The notes below the pieces were generated by a model that saw only the letters and a program-made list of their open reading frames with translations, had not been told where the DNA came from and made no database searches. Positions 9,937-17,960 of a stretch of 64,000 bases of DNA are shown here, piece by piece. The stretch is taken from NCBI GenBank assembly GCA_003225175.1, contig QIBA01000031.1:53789-117788 (forward strand), read 5' to 3'. Made by a program: the position numbers and the translations under genes. Every line of letters begins with the position of its first letter. The first letter of the stretch is position 1. This DNA is from Acidobacteriota bacterium (GTDB lineage Bacteria > Acidobacteriota > Terriglobia > Terriglobales > Acidobacteriaceae).

Positions 9937-9993
9937 AGCTTAGCAATAGGCGGATGCCCAGGGACATAAAACCGACATTAATTTCGTTTTAGT
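9937..9993 (-). promoter_or_regulatory. Triple 11-bp repeat element and -10 for the binding-protein/propeller operon
   Basis: Minus-strand repeats 9993-9961 with cores CTAAA, TTAAT and TTTAT; 18 bp later stands TAAGCT (9942-9937) as a weak -10, giving a start about 25 nt before the ATG at 9899. Read on the plus strand the same 33 bp also has TAAA, TTAA and TTAG at 11-bp spacing, so it could serve the divergent DUF5916 gene as well. Confidence 0.6.
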
Positions 9994-10049
9994 AGGCTCT
10001 TTGAGCGAGCGTTACGAATACATTGAAGCAGTTCCACGGCAATGCTTTA

Positions 10050-12269
10050 ATGGCGAGATTGCAAAGAACCACTATTGTCTCTCGCGGTGCTTTCATCGCT
10101 TTGCTCGGCTTTACCCTATTGCCGTTCGACCCAGGGTTCGCAATCGAAACCATACAGGCAACATTGTCCTCGGGGCCCATCAAACTCGACGGAAAGTTGG
10201 ACGAACCCGAGTGGCAACTAGCGATTCCTGTTCAGCTTACCCAGCAGAATCCACGGCCGGGAGCGCCCACTTCTTATAAAACGGAGGTCCGCGTATTACG
10301 TCACGGGGACCGACTCTATTTTGGATTTACTTGTCGGGACCCTAAACCGAGCGCGATTCGTACGCATACACTGCAGCGCGATGGTGATGTCACAGGAGAT
10401 GACACGGTAAGCATAGTCCTGGACCCATATCTCGACAGGAAAACAGGCTATTTCTTTCAGGTGAACGCGGCTGGGGCGCGTATTGATGGTTTGATTTCAA
10501 GTGCGACAACCATGTCGCTTGATTGGGATGGTGTGTGGGACGCGCGAACCTCACGAAATGAAAACGGTTGGTCCGCCGAAATTGAGATTCCTGCCCGCAC
10601 TCTTGCTTTCTCAGAAAGCGACGCTTGGGGAATCAACTTTGAGCGCTTCGTTGCGCGAAACATCATTACTCTGCGCTGGGCGTCTCCTACGCTCGATTCA
10701 TTTCTTGCCGACTTTAGCCGCGCGGGGTTGTTGAGCGGCGTCAGAGATTTCGAACGGGGAAAGGGCTTGGAGTTCATTCCCTACATAACTGGGAGAATGA
10801 CTGATGCCTTCCCCGTTCACGATCGAGCCTGGCAAGGCGCGTCAGGATTTGATGTCAATTGGCGCATCGCCCCACACCTCACTAGCTCGATTACAGTAAA
10901 CACCGATTTCGCTGAGACTGAGGTCGATGCAAGACAGGTAAACCTAACTCGTTTTCCTCTATTCTTTCCTGAAAAGCGAGCGTTCTTTCTTGAGGGCGTC
11001 AATCAGTTCGCGTTCGGGCTGGGCCTTACAAGCAACGAGACGGCGCGTTACGGAATTGGGAATTCTTTTATCCCATTTTTTACCAGGCGTGTAGGACTTG
11101 ATTCGGATGGCCGACCAGTACCCATAAACTTCGGTACGAAATTAAGTGGACGCACCGGCAGATGGAATCTGGCTGTTCTGGACGTCCAAACTCGGGACAC
11201 ATCCACAAGCCCTCGAACCAATTTGTTTGCAGGACGCGTTTCTCGAGATGTCACCGATCAACTGCGCATCGGCGGGATCGTTACCAATGGTGATCCGCAG
11301 AACTTTACTTCCAACACGCTCGCAGGTATTGACGCGGTATACCGAACGTCCAAGTTCATGCAGGACAAGAACCTGCTTATTGGCACATGGACTGCCCGCA
11401 GTTTTGGACAACTCCCTAGAAGCAACGGCCCTTCGTGGGGAGCGGCAGCACAGTATCCGAATGACACCGTCGATTGCGAAATGAATATTAATCAATTCGG
11501 AGCTTCGCTCGTTCCCGCGCTAGGTTTTCTTCCCCGACCCGGTACACGTTGGTATCAAGGCGGCTGTGAATTTCGAAAGAGACCATCGAAAGAGGGCAGG
11601 TTCCGGTGGATACGCCAGGAAGCCGTGGAAAATTACTTTTCACGTATTTCCAACCTCAATGGTTTCAATGAAAGTTGGCGATACTTCGTTTCTCCCGTGA
11701 GCACAAATTTCGAAAGCGGTGAGCACATTGAGATAAATGTTGCTTTTCAGCACGAGCTACTGGTGCAACCATTCGAAGTCGTTAAAGGTTTGAAGATTGC
11801 TCCAGGCTCGTACGATTTTCGGCGTGTGAGATTCATGCTTCAGAGCAGCAAGCATCGTGGCTGGCAACTCGGAACTACTAACTGGCTGGGGACCTTTTAT
11901 TCGGGTGACCTGCATGAATGGACAGCATATCTAAAGTGGGACTCTCCAGATGCACGGGTACAGACGGCGGTTACGATGCTCGATAATTTCGGTCATTTGC
12001 GAGAGGGAAATTTCGTGCAGCGTCTCTGGCAATACCAGTTCACGTTCGCACTCAATCCACAAATTGGCGTGAGCAGCTTCATTCAGTACGACAACCAATC
12101 CAGAAACGTCGGAAGCAACACGCGTTTTCGTTGGACGATTCGTCCTGGAGACGATTTCTTTATCATCTGGAACCGGAGCTGGAGCGATATCTTGAGCTCC
12201 GACCACTTCTCATTGATACCCAACGATCAACTCCTGGCGGTGAAGTTGCGCTGGACTTTCCGGCGCTGA
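10050..12269 (+). CDS. DUF5916 protein with CBM9-like N-terminus, outer-membrane type
   Basis: About 739 residues from ATG 10050, giving a normal signal peptide (MARLQRTTIVSRGAF, hydrophobic core, cleavage near GFA); an in-frame TTG at 10023 would add nine residues. Neither start has a strong ribosome site. Residues about 25-200 resemble a CBM9-type domain (IKLDGKLDEPEWQLA, YFGFTCRDPKPSAIRTH, GDDTVSIVLDPYLD). The remainder matches DUF5916 and looks like a beta-barrel (FFPEKRAFFLEGVNQF, FFTRRVGLD), ending LAVKLRWTFRR. Function of the family is unknown; barrel and outer-membrane location are inferred. A decayed copy of its 3-prime end lies 460 bp downstream. Confidence 0.85.
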   Translation: MARLQRTTIVSRGAFIALLGFTLLPFDPGFAIETIQATLSSGPIKLDGKLDEPEWQLAIPVQLTQQNPRPGAPTSYKTEVRVLRHGDRLYFGFTCRDPKPSAIRTHTLQRDGDVTGDDTVSIVLDPYLDRKTGYFFQVNAAGARIDGLISSATTMSLDWDGVWDARTSRNENGWSAEIEIPARTLAFSESDAWGINFERFVARNIITLRWASPTLDSFLADFSRAGLLSGVRDFERGKGLEFIPYITGRMTDAFPVHDRAWQGASGFDVNWRIAPHLTSSITVNTDFAETEVDARQVNLTRFPLFFPEKRAFFLEGVNQFAFGLGLTSNETARYGIGNSFIPFFTRRVGLDSDGRPVPINFGTKLSGRTGRWNLAVLDVQTRDTSTSPRTNLFAGRVSRDVTDQLRIGGIVTNGDPQNFTSNTLAGIDAVYRTSKFMQDKNLLIGTWTARSFGQLPRSNGPSWGAAAQYPNDTVDCEMNINQFGASLVPALGFLPRPGTRWYQGGCEFRKRPSKEGRFRWIRQEAVENYFSRISNLNGFNESWRYFVSPVSTNFESGEHIEINVAFQHELLVQPFEVVKGLKIAPGSYDFRRVRFMLQSSKHRGWQLGTTNWLGTFYSGDLHEWTAYLKWDSPDARVQTAVTMLDNFGHLREGNFVQRLWQYQFTFALNPQIGVSSFIQYDNQSRNVGSNTRFRWTIRPGDDFFIIWNRSWSDILSSDHFSLIPNDQLLAVKLRWTFRR

Positions 12270-12274
12270 AACGC
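12200..12274 (+). repeat. 3-prime end of the DUF5916 gene, duplicated downstream
   Basis: The stretch covering the last codons and just past the stop aligns with 12661-12736. Shared blocks are GCGACCAC/CCGACCAC, GATCAACTC, GTTGCGCTGGAC or TTGCGCTGGAC, TTTCCG and GCGCTG, with small indels. Confidence 0.7.
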
Positions 12275-12324
12275 TCGATTTGCTGCAGTCACGCGCGCAC
12301 AGAAGCAGCGCACACAATAAGTAC

Positions 12325-12646
12325 ATGCGAACGATTGGCCTGCACTGCTGCATGGCGCTGATGATTTCGCCATTCTGGGCGGGAGAAGCAAATCGTGTGC
12401 CGCTGATAGCTGAACAACAGACGACTTTGCACGTTGGTCAGGTGGCCGTGTTGCAGACTCCATGGACGCGATCAAAGTGGCAACGCATTGAGTACCATCA
12501 AGCATGCACACGAGAACAGCAGAACGGTACTCTATCGCGCAACTCACACCGGGAATGAAACCCTGATTCTTGCTCCTGCGTGCCTAAGAAGCGGCCAATG
12601 TGTCAGTTGTGTCACGCAACACTTCTTCATTACGGTAGTTCCCTAG
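12325..12646 (+). pseudogene. Frameshifted small secreted protein (CVSCVT-type tail)
   Basis: Frame 1 from ATG 12325 encodes a signal-like start (MRTIGLHCCMALMISPFW) and LHVGQVAVLQTP; frame 2 continues with SRTVLYRATHTGNETLI and ends CVSCVTQHFFITVVP at 12644-12646. Small acidobacterial secreted proteins with a CxSCVTxHxFxTVxP ending are familiar to me; joined, the two frames would give one protein of about 106 residues. The shift lies between about 12450 and 12500. Role unknown. Confidence 0.55.
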
Positions 12647-12660
12647 ATAGATAGAATTGG

Positions 12661-12736
12661 CGACCACCTCTGGTTGTTCCCTAATGATCAACTCTTTAGG
12701 CCGTAACGTTGCGCTGGACTTTTCCGCGCTGTAACG
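12661..12736 (+). pseudogene. Decayed 3-prime tail of a second DUF5916 gene
   Basis: Aligns with 12200-12274 (see that entry). Translation in the matching frame begins DHLWLFPNDQLFRP and then meets a stop and frame shifts, against DHFSLIPNDQLLAVKLRWTF in the intact gene. No upstream part of the second copy is recognisable, so most of it has been lost, or only the tail was duplicated. Confidence 0.6.
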
Positions 12737-12771
12737 CCATCCGGCAGTCCCAGACTGTACACAGGGGTGAA

Positions 12772-12817
12772 CCTAAAAAGAAATTAATCATTAATTCGTG
12801 CTTGGCAGATTTATGTT
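12772..12817 (+). promoter_or_regulatory. Triple 11-bp repeat element and -10 for the WG-repeat/regulator operon
   Basis: Repeats 12772-12804 with cores CTAAA, TTAAT and TTCGT, 7 bp, then TATGTT (12812-12817). The first 17 bases differ from the 5488-5520 element by one base in the same orientation. Expected start near 12824, 24 nt before the ATG, with GAGGAGAG as ribosome site. Confidence 0.75.
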
Positions 12818-12847
12818 GTCTGGTGACACGATTGACGAGGAGAGCTG

Positions 12848-13750
12848 ATGATGGCAAGCAGAGAGACGACTCGGATTCTAATGCTAGCCCTGTGTGGATT
12901 AGTAGCACCGGCGCTTTGGACGGACGACGCTCCTCGTTATGCCGTTCACACAAAGGGAAAGATCGGTTTCATCGATCGTGCTGGGAAAATGGTTATCAAA
13001 CCTCAGTTTGACGACGCAATTCACTTTCAGGATGGAGTTGCTTCTGTCAAAGCTGGCGGTAAGTGGGGGTATATCGATCCAACCGGAAAATGGGTCATCT
13101 CACCTCGTTTCGATGAAGCTCGGACCTTTTATCAAGGGTTGGGAACTGTCAGGCTGGGTACCAAATGGGGATACATAAATCGCGAAGGAAAGTGGGTGAT
13201 CCCCCTTCGATACGACGTGGCGAAGAGCTTCGTAGATTCTGGAGTTCCCGGTGCTGAGCTCACGTTTGCGAGAGTCAAAAGTCGTAACCAATGGATGTTG
13301 ATCGACACGAAAGGCAAGCCGGTGTTGAAGCCTCACGTCGATGAACTAGGTCCTCTCGAGGAGGGATTGGCTCCGGTGAGGATCAAGGATAAATGGGGTT
13401 ACATCGATAAGGATGGGAAAGCAGTAATAGATTCCAAATACGCAAAGGCCTTTGGCTTCGGAGAAGGTCTTGCGCTCGTGAAACTAGACGAACGCTGGGG
13501 CTTTATCGACAAAACGGGACAGACAGTGATCGACTTCAAGTTCGAGGATGCCGGGGAATTTGGAGAAGGTATGGCTCCAGTAAAAACCAATGGCAAATGG
13601 GGTTACATAAATAAGGCGGGCAGGTTCGTGATTCAGCCCCAGTTTGACGACGCTAAGACGTTCGCCGACGGCTTGGGCGAGGTGCGCATACAAGCTCATG
13701 ACGCCTACGTGGACCATGACGGCTCTGTGGTGTGGCGCTCGGATGACTAA
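12848..13750 (+). CDS. Secreted WG-repeat protein
   Basis: 300 residues: a signal-like N-terminus (ILMLALCGLVAPALW) and seven WG-type repeats of about 33-40 residues (KIGFIDRAGKMVIKPQFDDA, KWGYIDPTGKWVISPRFDEA, KWGYINREGKWVIPLRYD and so on, the fourth being the most divergent), with a short end AYVDHDGSVV. WG repeats form a beta-propeller-like or solenoid binding scaffold; no enzyme activity is implied. It opens the operon that also encodes a family A protein and a regulator/kinase pair, so it could help to present or sense the signal in the periplasm. That role is inference from position only. Confidence 0.85.
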   Translation: MMASRETTRILMLALCGLVAPALWTDDAPRYAVHTKGKIGFIDRAGKMVIKPQFDDAIHFQDGVASVKAGGKWGYIDPTGKWVISPRFDEARTFYQGLGTVRLGTKWGYINREGKWVIPLRYDVAKSFVDSGVPGAELTFARVKSRNQWMLIDTKGKPVLKPHVDELGPLEEGLAPVRIKDKWGYIDKDGKAVIDSKYAKAFGFGEGLALVKLDERWGFIDKTGQTVIDFKFEDAGEFGEGMAPVKTNGKWGYINKAGRFVIQPQFDDAKTFADGLGEVRIQAHDAYVDHDGSVVWRSDD

Positions 13751-13777
13751 AACACGGCAACAAACGAGGAACTGAAC

Positions 13778-14536
13778 ATGCGAAGCCGCTTACTCAGACT
13801 TACTGTTTTGCTCTTTGCATCCATTTCTGTTTTGCCTCAAGAGATCCCGTATACGCTGCGTTTCGTTTCTGAATGGAGTCTTCCCCCTGCACAACGTACT
13901 AGCTATGTCGCTTATCTAGATCAGAACGTCCGGCCAATCTTTGAGAAGCTGTCTATCGACAGCACCGTGCTTAACTGGGGAATCTACACGACTGCCGTAT
14001 ACGACGACAACGGTTTTAGCAATGGTTACTGGTTTGAAGCCGCCACTATGGCCGGCATTGACAAGGTCCTGAGCCAACTTGCGAAGTTAAAGGAGAGTCA
14101 GCTCCTAACGGCGGACGTAAAGCACCACGACCTGTTGCTGAGAACCACGTTGCGCCGTAGTAAAGAGGGGGCTGGGAAAGATGGCTATTACTATTTCAAT
14201 TCAACGCTGCTCCAATCTACAAAACGCGATCAATGGCGGAAGTGGTGGGACACGTACCAAAAGCCAATGTATGAGCAGTTTTTGGCGGAAGGCCTCGTGA
14301 GTATGTATGAGATCGAGGCTGGAGAGATCCACACGATGGATCCGAGCTGGGTTTACTTGGCGTATGTCGCACCAAGTGCAGAGGCGCTCGACAAAATCAA
14401 TGCCGCATTTCAGGCGAGAGGAAGCAAGCGCAACGCGGAAGAGAGCCGGGCAATCTCCGACGCGTACGACGCGGTAATCGTGCCTGGAACTCATCGGGAC
14501 TATCTTGCCCATGCGAATAGCTACGCTCAGAAATGA
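13778..14536 (+). CDS. Family A secreted protein, tandem alpha/beta-barrel-like, function unknown
   Basis: 252 residues with signal peptide (LLRLTVLLFASISVLPQE). Two similar halves can be seen, each with a strand, a helix rich in charged residues and further strands: YTLRFVSEWSLPPAQR...GIYTTAVYDDNGFSNGYWF and KWWDTYQKPMYEQFLAEG...WVYLAYVAPSAEALDKI. This suggests two ferredoxin-like (NIPSNAP or ABM-like) units, as inference. Close paralogues are at 34118-34882 and, with an amber codon, 26606-27376; the WWDxxQKPxxEQ and GHRDY/GHQDY motifs are shared. It overlaps the response regulator gene by 4 bp (ATGA), tying it to signalling. Confidence 0.75.
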   Translation: MRSRLLRLTVLLFASISVLPQEIPYTLRFVSEWSLPPAQRTSYVAYLDQNVRPIFEKLSIDSTVLNWGIYTTAVYDDNGFSNGYWFEAATMAGIDKVLSQLAKLKESQLLTADVKHHDLLLRTTLRRSKEGAGKDGYYYFNSTLLQSTKRDQWRKWWDTYQKPMYEQFLAEGLVSMYEIEAGEIHTMDPSWVYLAYVAPSAEALDKINAAFQARGSKRNAEESRAISDAYDAVIVPGTHRDYLAHANSYAQK

Positions 14537-15261
14537 TGTCTTCGAAACTCGAACACGTTGACAGTGGACCGCTGCTCACCCATCATTTGGCGATGCATCT
14601 GCTTCTCATCGAGGATGAACGGAAAGTGGCGAGCTTCATTGCGCGGTCGCTGCGCGAAAATGGTTACACGGTAGACGTCAGCGAAACCGGAGAGAAGGGT
14701 CTCGAAATGGCGAGTCGCATTAACTACGATGCGATTCTTCTGGATCTTCGATTGCCACGAATGAGTGGTCTCCAGGTTTGTCGCGAACTGCGGGACTCCG
14801 GCAATGAAAGTCCAATCCTCATGTTGACCGCGCGGAGTCTCGTGGAACAACGTGTTGAAGGATTGGATGCTGGCGCTGATGACTACCTGACGAAACCGTT
14901 TGCTATTGCTGAACTGCACGCACGCGTCAGGGCGCTGACCCGTCGTGGTTTTCACAAGGGAGGAGCGAAGCTGCAATGCGCCGATTTGGAATTTGACCGA
15001 CAGCGCAGACGCGTTACACGGGCGAGCACTGAAATCCAGCTCACATCAAAGGAGCTTTCTTTGCTTGAGCTTCTTCTCTTGCGATCACCGGAGGTTGTCG
15101 GTCGTACTGAAATAGTCGAGCAGGTATGGTCGTACGGATTTGATACTGAGACGAACCTTGTCGAGGTATACATCAATCGGCTTAGGCACAAGATAGATTC
15201 TGACCACCCCATCAAACTGATCCACACTGTTCGCGGTGTGGGATACCGATTAGGGCAGTAA
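14533..15261 (+). CDS. OmpR/PhoB-family response regulator
   Basis: 242 residues from the ATG overlapping the previous stop. An internal ATG at 14593 would give the usual start MHLLLIEDE and place the phosphorylated aspartate (LLDLRLP) at residue 51; from 14533 it is residue 71. The receiver also has MLTARS and the lysine of DDYLTKPF. The C-terminal winged helix ends with YINRLRHKIDSDHP and IHTVRGVGYRLGQ. It is followed 2 bp later by its sensor kinase. It lies behind an 11-bp triple-repeat element of the type that this family binds, so autoregulation and control of the other elements here are plausible. Confidence 0.95.
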   Translation: MMSSKLEHVDSGPLLTHHLAMHLLLIEDERKVASFIARSLRENGYTVDVSETGEKGLEMASRINYDAILLDLRLPRMSGLQVCRELRDSGNESPILMLTARSLVEQRVEGLDAGADDYLTKPFAIAELHARVRALTRRGFHKGGAKLQCADLEFDRQRRRVTRASTEIQLTSKELSLLELLLLRSPEVVGRTEIVEQVWSYGFDTETNLVEVYINRLRHKIDSDHPIKLIHTVRGVGYRLGQ

Positions 15262-15263
15262 TT

Positions 15264-16667
15264 GTGTTCCGGAATCGCTCACTTCGTTTTCGAATGATGT
15301 TGCTGTTCGCAGCCGTTGTAAGTGTGCTTCTGGGCAGTTCTTATTTCCTCATTTATTCAATCTTTGTAAGAGACGCGACGCGTGAACTCGATCATCGGCT
15401 CGTAGACACTGCAAATCCGATCGTGGCAGATCTTGTGTCCAACCCAAGCGAGCAGGATGTCTTCATGCTCGATCTGCCCAATCAATATTTGGAGCTGGCA
15501 GACGCTAAAGGCCAAATCTTGCAATATTCCAAGAACCTTGGCACGCATCGAATTCCGGTCAGAGCTGAAGACCTGAGTTCTCAATCCCCAACTTTCTACA
15601 CAGACGAAGACAAACTGCTCGGTCGAATGCGCGTCACAACCATTCCGTTTGTAGTAGGCCGCACGAGCCTCTATTTGCTTTTAGCCGTGCCTACTCGTGA
15701 CACCGAGCAAATGGTTGTTAGCTTCCGAAGAATGCTATTGACTCTGTTTCCCCTGAGCCTGGCTGTGACGGCGATCGTTGCTGCCTGGTTTGCTGGAAAG
15801 AGCCTTCGGCCGATCGTGGGCCTCACAGAACATGCTGTACAGCTCACTGAGAGTCTAACCAAGCCTTCGAAGAGTGTCGTTAGCAAAACGCTCCCGGTGT
15901 CCAATCCGCGGGATGAACTAGGGCGGCTGTCTTCTACGATCAACATCTTGTTTATGCAGGTGAATTCTGCCTTGGCTCAGTTGCGACAATTCGTCTCGGA
16001 TGCGTCGCACGAGCTTCGGACGCCCCTAGCCATCTTGCGCGGAGAAGCGGAGCTAGTGCTTTCCCAAGAAAGAAATCCGCAAGAATATCAAGCTGCGCTG
16101 CGAATCATTGAGAGTGAGTTGGTTAAGTTAAGCCGAATCGTTGAGGCTTTGTTCACGTTGTCAATGGCCGATGCCGGCCAGCTTCGTTTAGCAAAGGATC
16201 CGCTGCACTTAGACGATGTCCTGGAGGAGGCTTGCGAAATGGCTCTGCCACTAGCAAGGGCAAAATCAATTGCCATTCTGCGCGAGATTCAGCAGGGAAT
16301 TCCCTACGAAGGAGATGAGGTTTTCCTGCGTCAACTCTTTCTGATCTTCTTGGATAACGCTGTTAAATATTCAGCCCAACACACCGCGATTCGCGTCGGT
16401 CTGGAACGAAATGATGGCCGCGTGCGGATCGCATTCCAGGATCAGGGAATTGGAATTTCCAACGAACACATACCCCACATTTACGAAAGGTTCTATCGCG
16501 CTGCTGGTCCTGAAACAAGCGAGGCGCGCAGCGGAGGCCTGGGACTTGCCATTGCTCAAGCGATCGTAAGAGCTCAGCGAGGCACGATAGAATGCACTAC
16601 TCAAGTTGGTAAGGGGACAAGTTTCAACATCGTCTTGCCGCTCAAGAACGACAGCATCCAGGCATGA
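15264..16667 (+). CDS. Sensor histidine kinase paired with the regulator at 14533
   Basis: 467 residues from a GTG. Membrane segments near residues 9-33 and 150-175 flank a periplasmic part of about 115 residues; then a HAMP-like linker (KSLRPIVGLTEH), the dimerisation/phospho-acceptor segment with H249 in DASHELRTPLAIL, and the ATP-binding domain (LDNAVKYS, DQGIGIS, SGGLGLAIAQAIV). The architecture is that of CusS/QseC-like kinases. The periplasmic domain has no motif I recognise, so the signal is unknown. Last gene of the operon that starts at 12848. Confidence 0.95.
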   Translation: MFRNRSLRFRMMLLFAAVVSVLLGSSYFLIYSIFVRDATRELDHRLVDTANPIVADLVSNPSEQDVFMLDLPNQYLELADAKGQILQYSKNLGTHRIPVRAEDLSSQSPTFYTDEDKLLGRMRVTTIPFVVGRTSLYLLLAVPTRDTEQMVVSFRRMLLTLFPLSLAVTAIVAAWFAGKSLRPIVGLTEHAVQLTESLTKPSKSVVSKTLPVSNPRDELGRLSSTINILFMQVNSALAQLRQFVSDASHELRTPLAILRGEAELVLSQERNPQEYQAALRIIESELVKLSRIVEALFTLSMADAGQLRLAKDPLHLDDVLEEACEMALPLARAKSIAILREIQQGIPYEGDEVFLRQLFLIFLDNAVKYSAQHTAIRVGLERNDGRVRIAFQDQGIGISNEHIPHIYERFYRAAGPETSEARSGGLGLAIAQAIVRAQRGTIECTTQVGKGTSFNIVLPLKNDSIQA

Positions 16668-16708
16668 ACGTTGCAATAGTCAAAATGCAGACGCCCACCT
16701 CATTCCTC

Positions 16709-16765
16709 ATCTAAACGGTATTTAATCTAGTTTTCAGCCACAGCATAGAGTGTGTCCTCTATACT
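16709..16765 (+). promoter_or_regulatory. Triple 11-bp repeat element and -10 for the propeller/RND operon
   Basis: Repeats 16709-16741 with cores CTAAA, TTAAT and TTCAG in the same place of each unit, 18 bp, then TATACT (16760-16765). Expected start near 16772, about 70 nt before the propeller ATG. Confidence 0.72.
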
Positions 16766-16843
16766 CTGCCGTGAATCGCCATTCCCCTTAGGACTTAGGG
16801 AATTATCTCTTCAAAAATTGATCTCAGAGGAGCGCAACCACGA

Positions 16844-17890
16844 ATGCGAGTTCATGCCAAAGTCACGCGAGTCATAACGGCACTGCTCATCATGATCGCC
16901 AGTGTTTTTGGGCAATCCAACGCTAACTCGTCACAAGCAAACACGAATCGCGAGAGTCCTCCGCTCAGAATTGTGCAAGAGATTCCGTTGCCTAATGTGG
17001 TGGGCCGGATCGATCACTTTACTTTGGACCAGAAGCGGAAATTGGTCATTGGTTCCGCTCTCGGGAACAACACGGTCGAAGTCTTAGATGTGTTTGCGGG
17101 TCGCGTGATCCATACGGTTCCGGGAATTCCTGAACCGCAGGGAGTGCTTTTTGTACCAGACCCGATCAGTAAGCTTTATGTTGCCAGCGCCGAAGATGGG
17201 AAGTTAAGAATTTATGACGGCAAGTCCTACGCGCTGATTTCAACCTTAGATTTTCAAGAAAACACCGACAACCTGCGATATGACGCGAACGAGAAGCGGA
17301 TCTACGTAGGTTACGGAGAAGACGAGAAGTCGGCAATCGGTGTGGTCGACGCTACTACCAATCAGCGACTTGACGATGCGGGAAAACTCGATTCCCATCC
17401 TGAGTCTTTCCAGGTAGAGAGTCCTGGTTCAAACATTTACATCAATATCGCTTCCAAAGAGAAGGTCGCCGTTATGAACCGAAAGACTCATCAGGTTAAA
17501 GAATGGCCTTTGACTGGCGTGAAAGCCAATTTTCCTATGGCGCTTGATCAAGCCGATCACCGCTTGTTCATTGGAACGCGCAAGCCCGCCCGCTTGGTTG
17601 TGATGGATACGGACAGCGGAAAAATGGTTGCAAATGTGCCCTCCGCCGGTGACATGGACGACCTGTATTACGACGACTCTCGGAAACGCGTGTATGTACC
17701 GGGAGGGGAAGGATTCATCAGCGTCTTCGAGCAGAAGGATGCTGATCACTACGAAGAAATGGCCAGAATTCCAAGTGCAATAGGAGCCAGAACTGGGGTT
17801 TGGTATGGGAAGCGGGACAGATTGTACTTGGCAGTTCCAGGCCGGGCCAATCAGGGCGCTGCGGTATGGGTTTATGAAGCCCAGGATTGA
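16844..17890 (+). CDS. Secreted YVTN-type beta-propeller protein
   Basis: 348 residues. Signal peptide (ITALLIMIASVFGQ), then IPLPNVVGRIDHFTLDQKRK and blades such as VLFVPDPISKLYVASAEDG, RLFIGTRKPARLVVMDTDSG and RVYVPGGEGFISVF. It closely resembles the protein at 24128. It is the first gene of a unit that continues, after 70 bp, with a TolC-like channel, an adaptor and an RND pump. A propeller in front of an efflux system is unusual; a role in substrate capture is possible but not shown. Confidence 0.87.
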   Translation: MRVHAKVTRVITALLIMIASVFGQSNANSSQANTNRESPPLRIVQEIPLPNVVGRIDHFTLDQKRKLVIGSALGNNTVEVLDVFAGRVIHTVPGIPEPQGVLFVPDPISKLYVASAEDGKLRIYDGKSYALISTLDFQENTDNLRYDANEKRIYVGYGEDEKSAIGVVDATTNQRLDDAGKLDSHPESFQVESPGSNIYINIASKEKVAVMNRKTHQVKEWPLTGVKANFPMALDQADHRLFIGTRKPARLVVMDTDSGKMVANVPSAGDMDDLYYDDSRKRVYVPGGEGFISVFEQKDADHYEEMARIPSAIGARTGVWYGKRDRLYLAVPGRANQGAAVWVYEAQD

Positions 17891-17960
17891 ACTGCCTTCC
17901 CGTGCGAGCTGGACATTACTTTGATTTGAGTAGAAACACTCGGCAAACACTGGTGCGAAC

